Below are positions 1 to 12,019 of a stretch of DNA of 64,000 nt, one piece after another. A program made the translations under genes and the position numbers. Every line of letters begins with the position of its first letter. Position 1 is the stretch's first letter. The stretch is taken from positions 1-64,000 of the forward strand of contig OENT01000435.1 of assembly GCA_900239685.1 (NCBI GenBank), given 5' to 3'. Source of the stretch: Rotaria macrura (taxonomy: Eukaryota > Rotifera > Eurotatoria > Philodinida > Philodinidae). The notes beneath the pieces were generated by a model. The model was given only the letters and a program-made list of their open reading frames with translations. It was not told the origin of the DNA and searched no databases.

Positions 1-116
1 TGCGGCTGTGAAACGCACCTGAACGCGTTTTATTTAAATTTGTTACTGTAGCCGCGTCTAAAGGCGGTTAAAGCGCGTTTAAACGCGTCCGGTGTGCGTT
101 TGGTTTTTACATGGGT
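1..116. mobile_element. Truncated DNA-element end with ACGCGTTT-type word repeats
   Basis: The first 110 bases are far more GC-rich than the flank and repeat the words AACGCG, ACGCGTTT and GGCGGTTAAA in both orientations. The block stops at ACATGGG near 110-116, which resembles the inverted end of the element at 2072-3642 (CCCATGTGAAAA). I read it as the right end of a DNA element cut by the window edge. The left end is not visible. Confidence 0.4.
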
Positions 117-2071
117 CATTTCATAATAATTATCCAACGAAATATCACACCGGCAATCGAAAAATAAAGCGAAACAATTGGATTTATTATAGACCTAGCT
201 AAGCGAAAATAATATACTAGGAGGATATGTTGATGTTTTATAGATGCACAAAATATCAATGACGTTCGTCGAAGACAGATAGGTTTTTATTTTAAACTGC
301 ATCTTGGGCAAAGTGGATATACTGTAGTCTTTTTCTATGGTAATCATTGCTTTGCAAACAGAAAGCATTAGACGATTTTGAAAAGAGATTTATAATTTGA
401 TACTGCTTAAATATGGGTTCTCCAATTAACAATAAATTCAACCAAATAAACACGAGCCGCATGTTTAGGGCAAGAAAATACTGTCTATAGAACACCAATT
501 TAGCTTTGTGTACTTGCGTTTTTAAATCAAAACATTGGGAAACGTGGTCAGTTTACCACATACAAATGTAGATTGTTATTAAATCGGCTTTAATAATTGC
601 AGTTTCGTTTTTATTAATAACGTAGCGTAATAATAACCTTTTAATCATATGCCATGATTAGGAAGAAAATTATAACTCTGTATGAAACGTTGCTTTAAAC
701 GGAAGAAGCTTAATCTGTGGCATTATCTATAGTGCTACTGTTATAACAGGATTGTCGCTTTCGTCGATAACCACTAATTAGAAGTTGTTTTGAGAGTTTT
801 TCATTTGGCTTATACTCAACAGAAAAAAATTAGTTTGAAAATGATTTCTTCACTCAGATAAGAATTTTCTTTCGGATACGGTTCTAACTATTACGTTTCA
901 CCATAGAGGAGTTAGGAAAGTCATCACTTGAGCTTTTTAAAAGGTTCCCATTCTTATGCTTAAAGTCATTCAATAAATTTTATCAAGTGTTTACAAATAA
1001 ACATCGAGATCTATTACTATTCATCGAATTCTGTAAGTAGAGTAGATGGAGTAATTGCAATCAATAGTATAATTATGTAAGCCTATATATAATACGTAAC
1101 AATTTGAAGTTTCGAGAAAGAATATGAACTATTATAAAAGATCAACTAAAATGTATAATTTTGATCGGTGCCTCTACTTTTATCCACTCTTCTGCCTCTA
1201 AATGAATCCTAACGTGCTTATGAACGGTTCCAACTGAAGAGATTATATACAACATGTACCACATCTTCTTAGAATTCAAACATAAGTATAATCAACTGCT
1301 TTCAATTACATTAAATTTAGTATTTTCTTATCTATTGTGGCATAAAATGTTCACTTATCAATCTTTAAAATGTTTTAACTGGTGCTCGCTAGTGAGATTT
1401 TGTTTCTTTAACTTTTATTTCTGAAAATATTCTTAACACTCCGTTTTATAACTTATGTTATACATCGCGAAGAAACGAAGCTAACCGTTTAAAAATAAAG
1501 GGAGCAATTCATATAATTTCTATTGATTTGTCTCAATAAAAACCATACTAATAGAGAAACTGAAAAAGTGTTTGAATCACTTGATGGTGTACTTATTATT
1601 TTCCTAATCAATCCAGAACAAATGTTACAGAAATGCAACTGAGAAAATTTTAAAAATGACCAAAGTTGTATTATTATCTAATCTTATTGGACCCTCGTGC
1701 ATTTATTTATTCGGGTTTTTATCTGAAATAGGCTCAGTTTCAAGCTTATCTAACCTATATTAACTTAGAGAGAAACTCATGTAAGAACTGCCTACCTTTT
1801 AGTGTACTTGTAATAATTTGATCAGTAGCAATGATCAATAATAAAAATTAATCAATTGATAATGAATAGGTTTTTATTCAAAACAATGAGAAGATGACTG
1901 TACAAGGCCAGACGAGAGACAGAATCATATACATAGAGAAAAGGGAATAATCAAACAGCGCAATTGAGAAAAAAAGAATTGATTTAACAAAGATAGAGTT
2001 CATCGTGCCCTTGAATTAATCAAAGAGACACATGAACAACGTGCATCTTCATCAAACAAAAAGAGTTCAAA
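117..2071. other. Intergenic, AT-rich, no gene seen
   Basis: Both strands are full of stop codons. The short open frames (for example 292-498 on the minus strand) show no domain, signal peptide or codon pattern. I see no RNA gene or array here. Confidence 0.6.
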
Positions 2072-3642
2072 CCCATGTGAAAATTTCAGCGAAAAAGCTA
2101 GCTGAAAGCAGCTTAAAATGGTCGCTTTTCAGGGCTTTTCAGCGCACACTTCCAAGCGATTAAAAGAGCTTAAATTGAAAAATATCAGCGCTTTTAAGTG
2201 CTGAAATTTATATTTTAATAAAAAAAATGTTTTCGCTATACTGTAACGTTCCTATATGATGAACAACACTCAAAATTTCCCTTTATGTCATCATACTGCA
2301 AACTTATTGAGATATTGAATTTTAATTGTGAACAGAGTTGCACCGAAGATTGGATTCGATCATCATATCTTCACACCAGAAGGCAGCGTTTTAAACCACT
2401 TAGCTAGATTACCGTGTGTATTCGTATCGATGATACGACATTATATGAATTATATAAAACTAAGATCGAAAGCAAATAGTTTCTATTTTACTTCTTTTAG
2501 TGATTTTTCAGAAGTGCAATATATTTTTAAATTTTAAGGTGGGTCCTTTTTCATTGAGGAAAACTACTTTAGAAATCTTTAGAAAAATAAAGATCATGAA
2601 TTCATCATTTCTAGGCATCAGGTTCTCGCGCTCTGAATTTATATTAATTTTTTCGAAATGACTTAATCGGATTTTCTTAATAAGGAGAAGAATTTTTAAA
2701 CAAGCATACTTTTTGACATAAATATGAACGCAACGCTACTATTTTCTGTTGATTATCGTTCACTTTGTTGAACAAATGAGTTTTCTTGGTTGAAAAATAC
2801 TATTCCAACTTTACAGGATATTTTATTTTTGCATATTGGATTTCCTCAAAGAAAATTTACAACTTGAACAAAAAACTCAGAAAAATTAACGAAATTTACG
2901 AGATATTAGTTGTAAAGGTCGACATAGAAAATTACTATCAGTTTGACCATGGAAAACGCGGTTTTAGTTGCAAACTTCCAATATCAAGTTCCCACCAATT
3001 CATAGAACGATCTCATCTACGGATATNAAGATGGTCTCTGAAAAATTTTGAGGATTCGAAATATTCGTACGTAATCTTGGACAGCGACCTTGATCACATT
3101 CCATCTTGTATAGATCTATATAGTAAAGTCGATTATGCGTGAGTAACATTATGGTTTCGTCAGAATAAAAAGTTATTTATAACGTCATGAATGAAAAATA
3201 CATCAAACTCTGTATTTCTTCAGATGAAAATATTGTTTAGATTTTAAACGAGGATACAAAATAAGCTATTGTTGAAATATAAATTCAAGGGCTTCAAAAG
3301 ACATAACTGATTTTTAGATTTTACACCTGTAAAATGTTTAACAAAGTGCTGATTTGTGCTTAAATTGAAAAAGTTTACCACACCATTAAATATTCCCGAT
3401 CACAAGCACTGTAAATCGCTTAGATTCAAGAACCCGACAGTGCTTTTAAGCAAGTAGACTGACAAGCGCTGAAAAGTGCCCCGAAAGTTATTTTCTCAGC
3501 TGAATTAAGCCACTTTCCCACAGAAAGCTGCTTTTAGGAGCTTATTATATGTATGTTTAAGCACTTTTCAGCGACTTATTTATGATAAAGCGACTCGAAG
3601 CTGCTGAAAAACAGCTTACAATGCAAAATATTTTCACATGGG
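2072..3642. mobile_element. 1.57-kb DNA element with 13-bp perfect terminal inverted repeats
   Basis: CCCATGTGAAAAT at 2072-2084 is matched by its exact reverse complement at 3630-3642. Just inside both ends are many copies of AGCTGAAA, GCTTTTCAGCG and AAGTGCTGAAA in both orientations (about 2085-2215 and 3340-3620), as expected of subterminal transposase-binding repeats. The middle has two open stretches (2328-2537 and 2786-3142, plus strand) with no recognisable transposase motif, so it is probably non-autonomous or decayed. No clear target-site duplication was found. The superfamily is undetermined; hAT-like is possible because of the clustered subterminal words. Confidence 0.7.
2786..3142 (+). 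pseudogene. Unrecognised open frame inside the 2072-3642 element
   Basis: This 118-codon frame holds one ambiguous base (about 3027). I do not recognise the protein. It is hydrophilic, has no membrane segment, and contains a short acidic stretch (ILDSDLDH) near the end. It lies between the subterminal repeat arrays of the element and could be a decayed cargo or transposase fragment. A second frame at 2328-2537 precedes it, separated by stops. Neither has a visible intron structure that would join them. Function is unknown and expression is doubtful. Confidence 0.25.
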
Positions 3643-3880
3643 AAGAAACATCAAGTTGTCGTCATAGAACGACCTCTGGTGATACTAACAAGCTAAAAGT
3701 CGGATGCGCCAATTTGTGAAGCTCTTGAAATTTACTGATTTATATATGCAAACAAATATGTTATAGAAATGCGACTAATTAAAGTCCCACGTACTTGAAC
3801 ATTATCAGTGTTTATTTGTTGCAAGGGAAGTTGCTGCGGTATCATTATAGATATTGCGAGACGTTTTTTAAATGCGAAGA

Positions 3881-4060
3881 GCCCAGGTGAATGAATTCAA
3901 TATCCTATACAATTGGATCGTATAGTATTTGATCAAGCAGCTAATTCCGATTGGATTTCAGGGGACCGACCAGTAAACAGATCCGACCAACTGGATTTCC
4001 CCGGTCGTTTGAATTTCAGAGGTCGGGGGATTGTAAAAGTCTCTCCTCCAAAATAATATG
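3881..4060. mobile_element. Solo end of a CCCAGG-type DNA element
   Basis: GCCCAGGTGAATGAAT begins at 3881 and is followed by GC-richer repeats of GATCCGA and GGATTTC words up to about 4060. The same terminal sequence occurs in inverted orientation at 23914-23929 as the right end of a short element. The partner end is not visible nearby, so this copy looks truncated. Confidence 0.5.
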
Positions 4061-6951
4061 TTTCAAAGAAATAGAATTCTAACTTTTTCTAACCTTTTAA
4101 CTAATCCAAATAAGGAAGTTTTGATTATTTGATGGAGGAGAGGACGTTACTAGGTTTCACGATTACGGGGGTTGGGAAGGGTTTCACCCTTCACCAAAAA
4201 TTGAAAATATATTCGACTTCCGGATAAAATTTCTGATGCTTTCTGTCCAATTTGAAGAAAATGTTAGCGGGCTCTCTCTACAGGATAAAAATGTGAAGGG
4301 TGTGGGTCTGGATAGGTTGGAAGTAGATATTCCCGTGACCAATGCTTTTTGGTTAAGGTCACGGAAACGATCGTAAACAATCACAACCGTGAATGTGAGT
4401 CACGAAAATTCTAATAACTTAATTACTGCAGTATTTTTCTATTGCCTATCATCATACAAATTATACACAGTATGTACTAAATAGTGTGTCTTAAATGACA
4501 GAAATAACCAAATAATGACTGTTGGGTGTGATAAGAAAACCGAGAGAATATGAGATCAGAGAATTAATGTCAGGGTGTGATTGTGGGTATGAGTATATGA
4601 TAACTGCAAACCCATATCCACATCCCAATCAACTGCATGAATTGATACAAAAGTAAGTCGAACAAAAGGATAGAAAGGTGTCGATGTAGAAAAATTGTAA
4701 GAAATCAATATTGAATGGTAACCACAACTATACATATTTATCCGTATTTTCACGTCATTACACTAATGAGATTAAACGAATTCGAGAAAAGCCGCATATT
4801 TGCAAGACAGTGTATTAGTTAACCGGTACCATTCTACCTGTTAAAATGGAAACTGGGACATCCATTAACTATACCAGAGCATTACATCAGATGGGTCATA
4901 AAGGATCGATCTCTCGCTCATTTGTATAGCTTAGTCACTTACATCTCAGTATAGGAAGAGCCCTTGATTGATTCTTGGCCAAGGTGGAATTTTCATGATC
5001 TTTGATTATCTTTGTTATTTTCTAATGGATAATATAATGGATTGATCCAAGAAGTGTGACTTTCAACGAAAACATTCTCTCGAACTATTGTTCTCGGAAA
5101 CTTCAAGTTTCGAACTATTCTTATTTATGATGTCATTCTATTTCATTATTTGACCACAATAAGTTCAACCCGAACTGCAACAATTTATTGGCTTTAAATG
5201 AAGAGTAATGGGTGGTCATTTCACAACCTTTATCTGCAAAGATGATTGAAAATCTTAGAACCTAGATCTGAATCCATTGTCGATTCTTGCATTTCATGAT
5301 CAACTACTAGTCAAGGATGACGTCCAATCGAGAGTGGTTCTATAATTGACACTTGCAATAAAACTAAAATTCAAGAAGCTATTATCTCTGAAATCTATAC
5401 TTATTGGACCAATCGCGATTGTATCGTACGCAGAGAAATAATGACGATGATTACATACTAAAAATGTCTAGTTTCTTAGAGAACCCAGCAAGTGATCAAT
5501 CCATGCAATCGACTGAATTATTCATCCTTTATGTTACACCTTTTATTTTCGATTTTACTCCTCGCATCTTATATATTTTTCTTTTTCGAACAATAGAATT
5601 TTTTACAATTTAGAGATATCTATATTCTCAAATTATATTCTTCATGATGATCAATTTTCAATCAATAATTTCTAGTTAAAAAATCAGCAACTACGTCGTG
5701 AGAATGAATAGATGAGTTGCACCGACGGAAATTAAGCATCACCGAATGACGATGCGATGACATGGAAATCGAGTGAGATAAATTCAGAGAACGTATTCAT
5801 GGCGAAAAAATTGCAGATATCGTTTCAACTCAATAAGAATCCACAAGTAAACAAATAATTAATAAAATAAACGTTCACCAACATTAGTAATCAAGATAAT
5901 GAAAAGTTTTTGACAACGGAGTGTATAAAAATAGTTACAACAGTATTTACAAAGATTGCCATCCGTAGTAAAAGCTACAGAAGAAATCACGTGCAAATCT
6001 AAATAAAGCTGACATTGTTGTCAAAAGTCCAAATTATGAATGATGAAGAAATATTTTAATATTCTGAAACTAATATATACATCGAAACGGGTACATTTAT
6101 AAAAAAAACCTAGATAAAGGATGTGATCGTATCCTGAAAAAAATTGACTTTACAGCGTTGTTCAACCAATTTCCTGTCCACAGTTACTTATTTCCATCTA
6201 AAAGAAATCTGATTAATCTTAATGCTACTTTTGTTTACTTGACTGCATCATTTTTTGAAAAGTTTGGAACTAGCACTGCACTCATGAAGTATCAAGTAAA
6301 TTCAAGATCGTATGATTCTAATTTGAATCTGGCATCTCTTTGAAAGAAATAAGTTCTTGAGAAATGTCGTCCTTCTTTAAATACATTTTCTTGTGTTACT
6401 TCTCTCTTGAAATTGCTTGAATTCGATTAAAGATATACATTTATAATTTCCGTATGGAGAAATTTCATTAAAATTTTTCTTAACTTCTGTCATAGATCAA
6501 AGTCACTCGAAGCAAGTTTCTTTTATTGTTTAAGCAGATTCAACGTACTCGTTACTCTATGTTAATTTTTCACATTTAGAAACAGAAAAATTTCGTTGCA
6601 TGTAGTTAAACTTGTTTTGAAATTTCATGTCTTTCAATTTACCCCATTCGTGTTCATGTACATTAAAACGACTATTCAATAACTATCTATAAACAATAGT
6701 TCGACCCATGCTCATGAATAATTATCGAAAATTTTGAATCGTTCATTTTGATGTTGAACTTCATATTTTTATTTTTCATCCCATTAGAGTTCAGTGATAA
6801 AAAAAAAGAAACTTATGTTGACTGTAGTATTTTACATTGTGTCAAAGGCGATTTATTTATTGTTGATAAGAATGCCGAGAAAACTAACGATAAGAAGAAG
6901 GATGGTCTTTCCGAAATTGAAATCTCAACATAAATGTATTCTATTCATAGT
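4061..6951. other. Intergenic, no gene supported
   Basis: AT-rich with dense stops. Frames of 60-90 codons at 4184-4384, 5404-5613, 6158-6343 and 6748-7060 lack domains and are best seen as chance. The segment 6852-6861 holds overlapping AATAAA signals on the minus strand that fit the gene at 6952-7334. Confidence 0.55.
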
Positions 6952-7334
6952 TTATCCAAAAAGTGGTCCTCTTCTTTTGGGATTCATCCATCCAGATCGA
7001 TTTAATAATGCCAAAAGTATACGTCGTCCGTTGATTTTCATTAATTCATTTTCATCTTGACTGTTGAGATCAGTTGTTTCATTTCGCATTAGATCAATAT
7101 CATCATCGTCATTTGATGTTGATATTATTGAGCGACCCATGAGTGGAGCTCGTAAACGTCGTGCTGCATATGGTTGTGTTGCTGCAATATCAGAACCTTG
7201 TAAAAACGATACGTGCGATGTACCATTTACTGTTAGCTAAAAAGTAGTGACTATCGTTTTAATATGAATTATCTGGTGAAATTTACCTGTAAAAGAAGAA
7301 GGCATAAGGTACAAAGAAGTAAGACGAGCTGCAT
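6952..7334 (-). CDS. Putative secreted neuropeptide-like precursor, 110 aa, two exons
   Basis: Exon 1 (7287-7334) encodes a 16-residue start, MQLVLLLCTLCLLLLQ, a clear hydrophobic signal peptide core. It is followed by a 50-nt intron (GTAAAT..TTTTTAG, phase 0) and exon 2 (6952-7236). The mature part has the marks of a peptide-hormone precursor. Arg-Arg at 42-43 is followed by LRAPLM-G-R (44-51), giving an amidatable LRAPLM. An acidic spacer with DDDD (52-83) leads to N-G-R-R (85-88), then ILLALLNRSGWMNP (89-102), K-R-R (103-105), and GPLFG at the very C-terminus, whose final Gly could donate an amide. There are no cysteines after the signal region. AATAAA signals lie about 95 nt downstream. 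I do not recognise the family. It could instead be another small secreted protein, but processing sites at each peptide boundary favour a neuropeptide. Confidence 0.62.
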
Positions 7335-10300
7335 GTTGATTGATACAATGTTTGAAATCTATAAAACGGGAGAAAAGAATATATCAGCTGAAGTCATTCT
7401 TTAACTTTACTAACACTGTCTCTGAAGGCAAAGAATAATAATAGCAAAAAACTGTAGCTTTTTATATGAAATAATGAGAGTAAACAAATATCTTTTATTC
7501 AGATCGCATGACATTTAATTCAAAAAGATAAACAGTGAGCAGACTTCCTAATTCGATTATATTCGCTTCACGAGTAGAAATAGAACAATTGTAGAGCAAC
7601 AAAAAAAAAATTCAATTTGCACTTGAATTAAATGCTTCTGAACAAAAGGACAAAATTGAATAACTTCTTGAAGATATAAAGTAATTAGCAATCGTTGTAA
7701 TTGCCTTTCTAGAAAAAGATCTGTTTATGTCAAACATCGAAATTGTTAATATAACAAACAATTAGTTCACTGCTTGGGGAAAGTATCAGCTTTAGAAAAC
7801 ATATTTCTTTTTCATTGAAGTTCGTTGCGATTTCATTTGCATTTTTCTTCATCGATTTAATTTTATATACATCTCATTAATTCAATATACATATTGTTGT
7901 CAATATTGAGTATCACAATATTTGTTGAAAGTCTCTTTTGCAAAATGTTTTGTTATGAAATTTTATCTTTCGTCTGAAAATCAATTGCTTGTCACGTTGT
8001 ATGAATGTTGCTATTCCCTATTTCGAATTTTACTGGCTCATATAAAAAATATTCAAACTTGAAAACCTATGACAAAATTCAATTTCTTTACTACGAAGAA
8101 TAGTTACCTGCTTATTGTTCAGAACAGCAAACAAATGTCGTGCTATGCGGTATTAAAATTATGTTCAATCATCAAAACATCCTTTTCTCTAATAAGATCT
8201 GTTCATATAATTATCTGAGACAAAATCTTTTCCATATAGACTTGAACATTCATGCTATGAAACTGAAGATATATCATATGCATCAAGAGTGCAATCGTGT
8301 TCAAAATGCTTCAAGACTTCACAACAGTGTTTTGCAGAATATCTTATTGTATAGAAGATTTTATATAGAATCAATTTAACTGTAAATAACAGTAATGCAA
8401 CTTGACTAAAGAGTGTATCGAAAAAACTAATTAAATACTTTTCTTGTGCTTTCATTACTTAGTCATAACTTCAAACAATCATATTATCTATTCGAAATTC
8501 AATTTAACATTTTAAACTTTTATTTAATTTTAATTTTACTGGAAATGCTACATTAACTTGCAACCCAGAAAAAAAAATGTTCTCATTGCGTGACATAACT
8601 CACATTCAAAATGAAAAGAGGGATTCTATGCAATAACATATCATCAACTCATGAGACTTATCATCTCTCGTTAATACCTGATATTTGAATTAAATTTATA
8701 TTATTACGCAACATTGAAGAATTTCTTATTAAATGATAATGAATAAGAATGAGTATCACGTATCGATTAAAAATACGAACATTTAATTAGATGATAGATT
8801 TATTGAAAAGTGTACTATGTATTATATATTCTATGGAATCAAAGAATTTGTTGATGAAAAATGTTACCGAAATAAACTATTTTGCTTTACGATACTGAAT
8901 AACCAAGAAATACCTAAAAGTACCCATTTGTGGTGAGAGCAATTATAGTTGAAATATTTAAAATAGCTTCTTAAATATTGATTGTGTGAGAAAAAACAAT
9001 TATTCTAAATAATAATTATAATCAAAAGGTTGCCAAAATGATAGCAGACAATTAATGTAAATATACTTGTTATACCTAAATCTTGGCGACAAGAAAGTCG
9101 AACTAGAGATGAAATCATGGCAAGACAGTCTGAAGTTTACTCTTTCAAGGACAGTAAGACATTTAATGTCATATCTTATTTTTAGCCAAAATATCTGATG
9201 ATTTACATTGGAAAACAAGCGTATTTCACATAAAACGGAAAATGTTTTTCGGTTTTGTAATCACTCATACAGAGTTCTCGGTGAAAAGAGCATGTGAAGA
9301 TGCAGAGCATGATATTGTCCTTGTTTTTGAAATCATGCTTGTTTTTATTATAAATACAGGCATTTATGTGAATTGGCGCTAATTTTAGCACATTTCTTGG
9401 AGTATTTAACTTGTCATGTTTTTCCACATAACAATTAAGAACTTAGAAAAACGAATAGCATCATGCCTAAGTGTATACAATAAAGCCTTAACGAGAACTT
9501 TTGGATGTCATTTGAGCTGTTTATGACCCTCGTTTAGGGAATATCTCTCTTAGTTATCATGAGATATGACTGAAATGTCTACTATAGTCTCCTCACTACA
9601 ACACCAGCATATCCTGAAAATTTCACGGCACTTACATTTACGTGAACTGATATCAGATTTTGAGAGTGGAATAGCCTAAAAACGTACAGTTGGCTTCTAC
9701 ATAAATCATCAGAACCAGTCGAATTTTCCGTTCTTGTCACTAATAGACATGTGCCCAGACCCGACAAGACTGTAATACATTATTATTGTGCTTCGTTTTG
9801 AGTGTTTGGTTTACATTAGTTCTTATATTTTCTAATAAGTATTAGTCCATAGAAATCTTCACATGATCAATAAACATATAGAAAATAAGGACTGGACGAA
9901 GTGTTTCAATCCTCTTTGCAATCTTTCAAATCTTTAATAAATTTATCCTATCGACTGAATTATCATCGGAAGTCATCACCAAACAGGATTTTAATAGTAT
10001 AAATAAATATGAAAATTACTTTGAAAGGAGATAATCCAAAGTACATGCATCGGCGTTCGACGAGCATTCATGAATGTATAAAGTATATAGCTTTAATTGT
10101 CAGTTAGACTTTTAATTATACCGCAGAGAATTACTCAGGGTATGATGAGACCAACATTTCTCAACTTCTATTATTTTTTCACAATTTCAATTAGGATTTT
10201 CTTCTCTTTGTTCATACGAATCCGTTGTCATTTGTAAATAAATAAGGGCAACTTCTTCTCTCTGAGACAATGTGGCAAGATCTGATTACAAAGATTTTAT

Positions 10301-10771
10301 GAACAAACTTGAGTTTCTTTAAATGTGATGGCGTGTTTAAGCTCCAAAGTGAAATAGAATATAGAAAATTTGAAAAAAAATGATAAAATTATGTTTTCTA
10401 AACTTGTTATTTATTTATGACCAAAAAGAATATTTCGGTTATTAACAACGTTTTGTTTTTGGTTATGTCTGTTCTGCAAGAAAATAAAAAAAATTATATA
10501 CAACAGAAAAGAAGAATTCAAATTAAATGAAAATATTTGATCATATTAATCACAAAGATATTCGATCGGAGTTTAAATATCAATTGAAAACAAGTTTTTT
10601 GCCTTGCTTTTCATTTTGTTCGACGATCGTTGTCGATAAGCACATATCTAAAACATGTATTTTATAGGTTTTTTCTCACTTCTAATTTTAACTATAGTGA
10701 AAAATTCTCTTGCAGGTAGAAAAGCACAAGCGTAAAATTTATTAATATGTACGTCTAATAGTAATCTATAG
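7335..10771. other. Intergenic; may hide 5' exons of the EGF gene
   Basis: No domain-bearing frame was found on either strand. Frames at 8140-8379, 8255-8455, 9000-9427 and 9582-9767 look random. Acceptor-like CTATAG and TTGCAG sites at 10690-10771 suggest that one or more small upstream exons, including the signal-peptide exon of the EGF/CBM14 gene, lie in the last few hundred bases, but I could not place them. Confidence 0.45.
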
Positions 10772-12019
10772 TTCGTTGTGATAAAAATCCTTGTCAACTC
10801 AATGGTTATTTTACACCACCACATTACAATTGCATTGAATTAGTACAAGAACCAGAATCTGTCATTTGTACATGTCCTAATGGACAAGGACGAAAGAATT
10901 CTCCTTGTCGTAAGCGATAGCCCTTTCAAGATTCGAACTTTGTTGATTTTCGTTTTTATTCATCTCTAGGTATATGCGATAGTGTTTTCTGTGGTCCGAC
11001 TGGAGCTTGTGTTGAAGCACCATGGTTTCAAGGTTCATTTTACGGTTGTGCTTGTAGTACTGGTACATATAATTATGTTAGTTCAGAACCATGCCCAGGT
11101 TATGTGTTGACGACGACCATCGTCAGCACGACAACGACTAGAGCAACTATGCCAACGACAACGACTCGAGCAACTGTGCCAACGACAACTTCGGTTTCTA
11201 TTGTAGTGCCAATCTCGTGTCTTAATGATGGTTGAGAAATATTTTTAAATGAAAATTGATAAATTTCGAAATAATTTAGGTGTTTATAATGTTCCAACTG
11301 CTACGTGTATATGTCGAACAGGTTTTACTGGTTTTCGATGTGAAACATCAATTGGTATGAAACTTTTCTTCGTATTTATTTTTGTTCATACTCATGCTAT
11401 CTTTCAAGGTCAAGAACTTTGTCGAAGAATAGTTTGTATTAATGGAGGTATTTGTAACCCTGTGCCTACAGCTAATAATGGAATCGAAGCACAATGTTGG
11501 TGTGGAAATGGTATAGGAAATTTGAAATATGTATGAAAAAATCTCGTATTTTATTGATAGGTTTTTCCGGTTCCAATTGCGAATTAATTGGTAGATAAGC
11601 AATTGAAACTATTAAAATGAGATTTGTTGAATGATTCTTTGAAAATTTAGGAACACCAGGGAAATGTTCACTGAATCTTTGTCAAAATGGTGGCATGTGT
11701 GAAGAACGAAAACTTGGTGCTTCACGTTTTGCTTACTGCCAATGTTCACCTGGTTACAATGGTCGAATTTGTGATCGACGTAAGAGGAAAAAAGTGGCAA
11801 ATTAAAAATATCTATCTAATCACTACTCGTTGTGCTTTTTTGTCAACAGATTATTTCACGTGTTCTCATTCGGGTATATTTGAAGATTACATTAATTGTA
11901 AATTTGGTCGATACTTCCAATGTATCGATAAAAGTGTCATCGTTCGTTCATGTCCGCAAGGTCTTCGTTTTAATGCAAGGACATTGCAATGCGATATGAA
12001 TGGTTCATGTCCACCATGA
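10772..12019 (+). CDS. EGF-repeat protein with C-terminal chitin-binding (CBM14/peritrophin-A) domain, 5' partial
   Basis: Seven exons can be read: 10772-10909, 10970-11230, 11280-11354, 11409-11510, 11561-11590, 11651-11779 and 11850-12019. All introns are 49-70 nt and in phase 1. Exons 1-2 carry two Cys-rich EGF-like units. A Thr-rich linker follows, containing two similar TTT-R-A-T repeats. Then come three canonical EGF domains (CICRTGFTGFRCE; CWCGNGFSGSNCE; CQCSPGYNGRIC). The last exon is a CBM14 domain (NCKFGRYFQCID and CPQGLRFNARTLQCD) ending in a stop. AATAAA lies at 12155. The protein is presumably secreted or extracellular and may bind chitin or a mucin-like matrix. The signal-peptide exon is not identified. 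The second intron begins GTTGAG, a weak donor, but only this choice rebuilds a proper EGF fold. Confidence 0.88.
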
